This document shows positions 57,433 to 64,000 of a stretch of 64,000 bases of DNA, one piece after another. How positions within the stretch are numbered: the stretch's first letter is position 1; every line of letters starts with the position of its first letter. Source of the stretch: Poecilobothrus nobilitatus (taxonomy: Eukaryota > Arthropoda > Insecta > Diptera > Dolichopodidae); assembly GCA_947095535.1 (NCBI GenBank), contig OX352774.1:76570416-76634415 (forward strand), in the 5' to 3' direction. The notes below the pieces were generated by a model. The model saw only the letters and a list, made by a program, of their open reading frames with translations, was not told the origin of the DNA and made no database searches. A program made the translations under genes and the position numbers.

Positions 57433-58155
57433 CAGGGTGATTCGCAAGTAAGTGCTTTGATATACACCATTCTGTAGGAAATACCGTGAGGATAAAATTT
57501 TTGTATGTGGGCTAAGTTATGGGTCCAACAGATTTAAAACTATAGGACGATTAAATATATTTTGGGAATATTTTCTTTGTTTTGATTAAAATACCCATAA
57601 ATTCTGTTCCGAACAAGATTTTGGCATTCTGAAGAAAGATTTTGATAGAATGAGAAAGTAGCTTCCTCAAATGTATTAGACTTAAATCTCTATAACGTTG
57701 TAAAGTTAAAAATTTTGAATTTTTTTAATTTTTTTTAGAAAAAAATGTCATTTTGACTGTCACTCAATTCAAAAAAAAATAGGCGTTAAGAATTTGTGTT
57801 ATAAGAAGTTTATTTTTCGTCTTATCTCCTGAACGGTAAAAAATAATTCAACGCATCGTATATAAAATTAAAGTTTGAAAAGAGGGTTATTAGAATATTT
57901 GAACAATTTTTTTTGAATTAAGTGACAGCCAAAATGACATTTTTTTCTAAAAAAAAATTTAAAAAATTTAAAATGTTTTAGGGCAAAACTTAAAAAAAAT
58001 AGAGATTTAACACTAATACATTTAAGTAAGCTAGTTTTTCATTCTATCAAAATCTTAAATCAGCCCCATAACTTAGCCCCCATACAAAAATTTTGCCCTA
58101 ACGGTATTTTCTACAGAGTAATATATGTCAAGGCACTTACTTGCGAATCACCTTG
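57433..58155. mobile_element. MITE-2, Tc1/mariner-type near-palindrome, 723 bp
   Basis: The left end CAGGGTGATTCGCAAGTAAG and, reversed, CAAGGTGATTCGCAAGTAAG begin inverted repeats that stay alignable through about 95 bp (to GCTAAGTTATGGG). Weaker symmetry continues inward (GAAAAAAATGTCATTTTGAC-type arms at 57,740 and 57,930), so most of the element can fold back. TA flanks both ends. No transposase frame. Confidence 0.85.
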
Positions 58156-58667
58156 TATAAACATATTATATTTAAAGTGTAATAAATAAAAATTAAAGTT
58201 GAAAATCCTTCTAAGGACAAATTCATTTCAATTTTTGTTTTTTTTTTCATAAGAGTGGTACATAAAAGAATAAATGATACAGAAAAATAAAAATATAAGA
58301 ATAAAAAATAATAAGATAGAAAAGAAAAAGGACGACACGTGTATTCAATAATTGTGTTTTTCTCTTTTTTCATATTATTTATTTATACCTATAAATTTAC
58401 AATTATATATACATAGTGTATACACATATTACCTTTAAAATACAAAAAAGAAAAAAAAAGGAAGAAAAAGAAAAAAAAAAAAAATATGAACTTGTGCGGC
58501 TGATGACCTTGGTATATCCTGTGGGATTTTAAAATATTTTTATGATATAGCTACAATTCTTTCGATATTTATGTATATAGATACATATATATAGTTATTT
58601 ATGCTATAGTATATTAATTATGTGTTTATGTATCTATAAATATATATAGTATGTATCTTCATGTATG

Positions 58668-58698
<31 letters not shown>

Positions 58699-60884
58699 TT
58701 TTTTTTTGAAATAGAAAATTATAGAAAAAAAAAACAAAACTTACAAAATTAAAAGAAAAACAAAAAAAGGTTTCTTTGAAGGTCATCATCAAAATCAACA
58801 TCCACATAAATTTATACAAAAAAAAAAAACGCGCAAATTACAGATATTTGAACTGAAATTAAATAAAAATTAATATAACTATCTATAAATATAGTATATT
58901 ATCCTATATATAGGTATAATTAGAGATGTTATGTATACATTGTAAACAATAACAGTTAAAAGTTATTTTGCTCTATTTATTTTCAGGATTTTCATTTAAT
59001 ATTTTTTTTTTTTGTTGGTTCTAAGTGTTTTTATTGTTTTTTTTTTTTTTTTTTTTTGATTTTGTATTTCCTGTAAAAAAGTAAACACAAGCGAATTCAT
59101 TATACGTAAAGGTTAAAAAGTTATTCATCTTAAAAAAAAAAAAAAAAATAAGTTAACAGTTTAGTATACAATATTTTTTTTTGGAACAAAGAATTTGAAT
59201 TAATGTTTTTCTATGTTTTTTATGTATGCTTCTTTAGTATAGTATTACATATACTCGTATACATAGTATATTATATCTGTATTAATTAAGGATGTTAAAG
59301 AATGAATTAAATTGTTTAGAGATGAGAAGATTGATTTTAATTTAATAAATGAAATGCTTCAACACAAGTTTCAATATATACTTTTTAATTTATAATTTTT
59401 TTTTTTTTTGTTATTTTTTTTATGTTTTTTTTTTTTTTATTGTTATGAAGAGTTAAACACGGGTTATATATACAGAAACTTAAATATATAAATATATATA
59501 CTTATTTTGATTACAATTTTAACTTGTGCCTCTTTAATTTTTTTGTTTTCTCTTTGTTTGTTCCTTCAACTTAATATCTTTCCCTATACCTTTATTTTAA
59601 TTTTATTAACATAGGTTAGGGATGATGTAAGGATATAAGGATTATGTGTACACTTCACTCAAAAATATAAAGATAAGGAAGTGGGTTTGTTTTTTTTTTT
59701 TTTACTGAACCTTTAATGGAAACATATGCTTTACTAAATTTTTTTATGAGTTTTTTTTTTAAATTTTTGAAATCCGGAAATGAATCTCATAAAAAGAGAC
59801 AAGAGAAGAAAAAGGAACTGAAACGAAGTGCTTTGATGATATTAAAATAAAGGTTAAAATTGTAAATAAAGTGATATAGATTAGGATAGAATATAATATG
59901 AGAGAGAGATAATATATTAATATATCAACTCTCTTTCAATATAGAGAAGATTTGCTATGATACTATAAATATATAATAAGTTTTGTACATCTGTCATAAT
60001 TTTGGCATTATTCAGAAAAAAAAAACAAAGAAAATTGCAAAATTCAAAATCTTCTTCTTAAGAAAAAATAAAAAAAAACAAAGAAAAAGCTAAAAATTCA
60101 AAATATAGATATACACATAAATAAAACACGTGCACTTAATTTTTTTTTTGGGTATTTTTGTACCTTTTCAATTATTATTTCAGTTTATTATCGTGTTTTT
60201 AGTCTTATTATAGAAGAAGTTTATTCAACTGTTAAGCTTTAGGCAATTATTTGAATAATAATAATGATATTGATCATTAAAAAGTAAAATGATTATATGA
60301 TGGGAAAAAATGGAAATGATATTAAAAGAAAATTATCTATAATTTGTATTGTCTTAGAACACACTTATATTTTGTTAACATAAATAATATATATACATTT
60401 AGAAACTTATGTACCTGTATACTTAGAAACATGTATATCTACTCTTATATTGGGATTATTCAAAAAAAAAAAAAAAAAAGAATAATATAGGTTTGTGCAT
60501 ATAAGAATATAAGAATAATATGGTACACGTGCACTTCAAAAGAAAAACAAACAAAAATAAATTATTAATAAAGAAGAGTCTTGGAGAAATTTTTGAGATT
60601 ATTTTCTTTTTTTTGAAAAGTTTCAACATGTGTCACAATTAAAAATGAAAAAAACAAACAAAATTTTAGATTAAAAGGCATTTTTATATCAGGAAAACGA
60701 TAATTTAATACTTTGATTTTTAAAATTTTGAAAGATCAAACTTTTATTAAGTTTAAAAGATTTTGAAAGATTAAACTTGGAGCAGTTTTTTTTCAACTTA
60801 TAGTGTTTCCTGTTCTTCTGTAAAAATTTTCGGCGGGAAAATTGCAAAATTTTTGTATGAAAAAATCCAGAAACTTTTTTTTAG
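58156..60884. other. AT-rich stretch, no gene; E-box cluster
   Basis: CACGTG occurs at 58,336, 60,127 and 60,526; the last two share ACACGTGCACTT. TGACCTTGG is at 58,504. Long T/A runs are common. No coding region supported; regulatory role unproven. Confidence 0.45.
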
Positions 60885-62150
60885 CACATTTCCAAAAAAA
60901 TTTTGAAAAAATGTGCTTATTAGTTTCACTCTGTCCGTCCGTCTGTTTACAAAACTTCTACACCGTTATAGATAGAGAAAAAAAAATTTAACCATGGGTA
61001 GGTCTCATAAAAAAAATAATTTTGTGGAACAACTCTTTCATGTAGCCCCATCCATTACGGAGCTACAGCCCCTCAAACTTTTAAAAAGCCCTATTTTTAA
61101 ATGCATATATCTTAAGTTCTGCTTAAGATTTTTTGAATCTGAAAACGTCATTCGACAGGTATTTTTTTTAACTTTTTAAATTAATATCAAAATTATACAT
61201 TTTTTTTAAATTTAGTATTTAAATTTACCGTTATGTGAAAACCAAATTTTGCATGATTTTTCTACTTTCATAACTCCGGCACGCTTTTAGATAGAGACTT
61301 GAAATTTTGAGGCAGGAAAGAACTTTTAAAGTTTGTTCAGAAATTTTTTTTGGACCACCCCCTCTTTATAAGCTATTAGGGCTTAAAAATTGAAAATTTG
61401 CTATTTTTAAACACCTGTAACTTAGGAACCTGTACACATTTTACTTCTGGAAGATATAAAAATTAAAGCTACAGTAATATATTTTAACGTGTGTTAAAGA
61501 CTTATTTTAGTTGTAAAAGGTTCCAAAGTTGCAGCTCTTCAAAATTGCGAAAAAGCTCCATTTTCAGATGTATATATCTCAGGCTCTGCGTAATAGTTTT
61601 ACAATCTAAAACTGCCAGAAGATCGAAAATTTTATTATCTATATAAAACAGTATCAAAATTATGTAATATTTTGTAATTTACTATTTAAATTTACCGTTA
61701 TCTGAAAACCACATTTTGCATGAAATTTCTTTTTTCATAACTCCGGCATGCCTTTAGATAGGAACCTGAAATTTTGAAACAAGAAAGAACATTTAGAATT
61801 AGTACAAGTTTCCTCAGAAAATTTTTTGGTAACAAGAGTTATTACGCCTCAAAAATTGAAAATTTGCTATTTTTAGACACCAGTAAAAATTTTTCTTCGG
61901 CAAGACATGAAAATTAAAGGTTCCATAATATATTTTTACGCGTGTTAACGGCTTTTCTTAGTTATTTAGGATTCCGAACTTACGACCCCTCAAAATTTCA
62001 AAAATGTCCTATTTTCACGTTTTTTCTTATTACAAAAAATTTCTTAAATTTTAAAATTTTTGTGCAAGCCACAATATTCTAAACAGTTTGTATTTTGTTT
62101 TGGAAATGTGCGCGTTTAAGAACCGTTGGTTTACATTCTACCTTGTTTTT
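60885..62150 (+). repeat. Family B complex repeat, long copy with duplicated unit
   Basis: Starts with a hairpin (AGCACATTT...AAATGTGCT) and a CTGTCCGTCCGTCTG array at 60,941. Then CCATCCATTACGGAGCTACA, and two ~466-bp units (AAATTTACCGTTATGTGAAA at 61,222 and the matching AAATTTACCGTTATCTGAAA at about 61,688). It ends near GGAAATGTGCGCGTTTAAGA. Same order as 7,084-7,780. Confidence 0.75.
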
Positions 62151-63050
62151 TTTTAAATTAGAAAATGTTTGAAATGAAAGTATTGAAATGAAATGGCAGA
62201 AAAATTCTTAAACTATTTAAAATAAAATTAAAAAAAAAAATCAGTTTTTGGTATTTTGATGTTTAAATTTTCTTTTATATGAAGCCAATATTTTATAAAA
62301 ATTTTAAATCTAAGTATGTATAGTTTCGGGTAAAGTTTTTCTAGTATCAGATCAGATCATTGATCAGAAATTGATTATTTTTTACATCTATTTTTACAAA
62401 CTTCGAAATATTATCTATATAACTATAGTTAAATTTAATATGAAATGTAAAAATTCTAATTCAAACATTATTTTTTTTTTTACCATAAAAATGAAATACT
62501 TTTTCAACATATAGAGTTTTCCTAGTATTAAAGAAAGTATCATTGTGAATTTTCAGAAGTTTAGAAAGTTTTGTATTATTTTAAGATTTTAAATAATTTT
62601 TACAAATTTATTATTAAATTTTAAATTATTAATTGCTTATCCTTTATATATTTAAAATACAAACACCCATATTTTAAAATACTTGAATATTAAACAAAGG
62701 ATAGATTTATATTTGAAGCTACATATAATAAAACATGACTGCAATAACAAAACTTCCTGCTTACAAAACAGAAATAGTAATACCTATATACCACTAGTAT
62801 AAAAATTAACGATTGATTTCCAATTTTACCGTAATGCTGAAATAATTTTTTCAACAAATTAATACCGCACTATTTTTGAAAGGAGGATTTTCTGCACTTT
62901 TTCAAATTTTTCTTTATGGAAAAGACAAATATTTACTTTGCTTCAATAAAAATTTTCTAAACGTGTCATAGAACATAACATTTCAGAAAAAAGTGCCGCA
63001 GAAATTTTTTTAAAATGAAGCTGTAAATCCATATAACATAAAGAAACAGA
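62151..63050. other. AT-rich stretch, no gene
   Basis: Nothing recognised. Confidence 0.6.
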
Positions 63051-63056
63051 TTATTT

Positions 63057-63130
63057 GACCTATCGCATAGTGTCTAAGAGGCAGTTTTTCGGACGAAAGA
63101 TCATGGGTTCAAACTCCGTTCAGGTCAAAA
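63057..63130 (+). mobile_element. tRNA-like SINE head
   Basis: TGACCTATCGCATAGTGTCT and CATGGGTTCAAACTCCGTTC, with TGACCT/AGGTCA pairing at the ends, resemble the SINE-C head at 17,715. The anticodon arm is degenerate and no body was recognised before family C begins. Confidence 0.5.
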
Positions 63131-63184
63131 TATGTTATAAATATATACATATATAATATAAAAACAAGTAAAAGTAACAGTAAG

Positions 63185-64000
63185 TCGATGTAACCGACTT
63201 ATTTATACCCTACACCTAAAAAATTAAAATTAAATTAAAAATCCATAAGTTATTTTAGTTAAGTATTTAATATAACTAAGCTAAAAAAATAAATATTTTT
63301 ACAACCTTTGTACAAAATTTAAGATTTCTATCTTTATTAAATTCGAAAATAAGCTTCTTAGGTCTTGGGAAGTGTGTGAAGGCACGCGGACCACCACCCC
63401 AATTCATCTCAAATTTTAGAGACATCAACAGGGTAGAATATTCTTATATCAAATTTAAAGTTTATATATTTATTAATTTCGAAGATATGCTTGTTTGGTC
63501 TTCGGAGTTGTGTGGTAGATACCCGAACAACCATTCTAATTCATCTTAAATTTTGGACAAATGAGGGATTCAGGAAACAACACCCTAGTACCAAATTTGA
63601 AGTTTCTATCTTTATTAATTTCGAAGATATGCTTGTTCGGTTTTGGGAGTTGTATGGGAGGTACCCGAACGACCACTCCAATTCATCTCAAATTTTAGGT
63701 AAATCAGGGATTTAGGAAGCAGCATCCTCGTATCAAATTTGAAGTTCCTATCTTTATTAATTTCAAAGATATACTTGTTCGGTTTTGGGAGTTGTATGGG
63801 AGGTACCCGAACAGCTACCCCAATTCATCTCAAATTTTCAACAAATAAGGGATTCAGGACATAACACCCTAGTACCAAATTTGAAGTTTCTATCTTTATT
63901 AATTTCGAATATATGCGTATTCGGTTTTGGGAGTTGTATGGGAGGTACTCGAACGCAAGGTCCGATTTCGCCCATTTACAATCCCCGCCTTACCTTAGTC
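63185..64000 (-). repeat. Family C complex repeat, tandem array running off the edge
   Basis: In reverse it repeats the layout of 22,387-23,070: TTATACCCTACACCTAAAAA, then ~142-bp units. Landmarks such as GAAGATATGCTTGTT fall at 63,481, 63,623, 63,764 and 63,907, and GGGAGTTGTATGGGAGGTAC recurs in the later ones. It ends in CCCGCCTTACCTTAGTC, the reverse of GACCAAAGTAAGGCGGG at 22,651. The frame at 63,491-63,715 is an artefact of the array. Confidence 0.8.

Noticed and set aside
63491..63715. Open frame of 74 codons
   Set aside because: Translation of the ~142-bp tandem array in family C.
63185..64000. CRISPR-like regular repeats
   Set aside because: Units are ~142 bp head-to-tail without unique spacers, in eukaryotic DNA.

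Overview
The window is very AT-rich eukaryotic DNA, full of long A or T runs and dispersed repeats, and I find no convincing host protein-coding exon in it. It looks like intergenic or giant-intron sequence of an insect, most likely a higher (cyclorrhaphan) fly. The clues are an errantivirus primed by a tRNA-Ser-type site like that of the Drosophila 17.6/297 group, an insect-type cox1 nuclear insertion, a mariner-type transposase remnant, and fly-style repeats that pair an ATACCC/GGGTAT hairpin with GTCC arrays. The species assignment is inference.

The main object is a complete endogenous retrovirus of the Ty3/gypsy errantivirus type on the minus strand, 32,512-40,280. It has two 370-bp LTRs that read as identical, a 4-bp CGTG target duplication, a primer site, a polypurine tract, and open gag, pol (protease-RT-RNase H-integrase) and env frames. 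Gag and pol overlap in the -1 relation at an AAATTTT slippery heptamer. Env has no start codon of its own before its furin-like site, so it is presumably made from a spliced RNA. It reads through the polypurine tract and stops inside the LTR. By these signs the copy is young and may be active.

Left part (1-31,000): a truncated mariner-type transposase at the edge; several tRNA-derived SINE families (called A, B and C here); long-TIR foldback/MITE elements at 4,981, 12,581, 15,139 and 25,363; complex repeats with GTCC arrays (families A, B and C) at about 7.1, 10.9, 19.8 and 22.4 kb; and degenerate ~15-bp minisatellites near 4.0, 5.5-6.0 and 10.6 kb. A frameshifted LINE ORF2 tail lies at 31.1 kb.

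Right part (40,285-64,000): a family A element split by a foldback element (40.8-42.2 kb), a LINE 3' end on the minus strand (43.6 kb), a family A copy bounded by perfect 14-bp inverted repeats (44.1-44.8 kb), a nearly full SINE-A (46.9 kb), a nuclear copy of mitochondrial cox1 (51.1-51.45 kb), an unrecognised decayed coding fragment (54.3-54.6 kb), a 723-bp near-palindromic MITE (57.4 kb), a long family B copy (60.9-62.1 kb) and a family C array with ~142-bp units running off the right edge. Between these the DNA is simple AT-rich sequence, with an apparent excess of CACGTG E-boxes and of FTZ-F1-type half-sites that may mark regulatory DNA.
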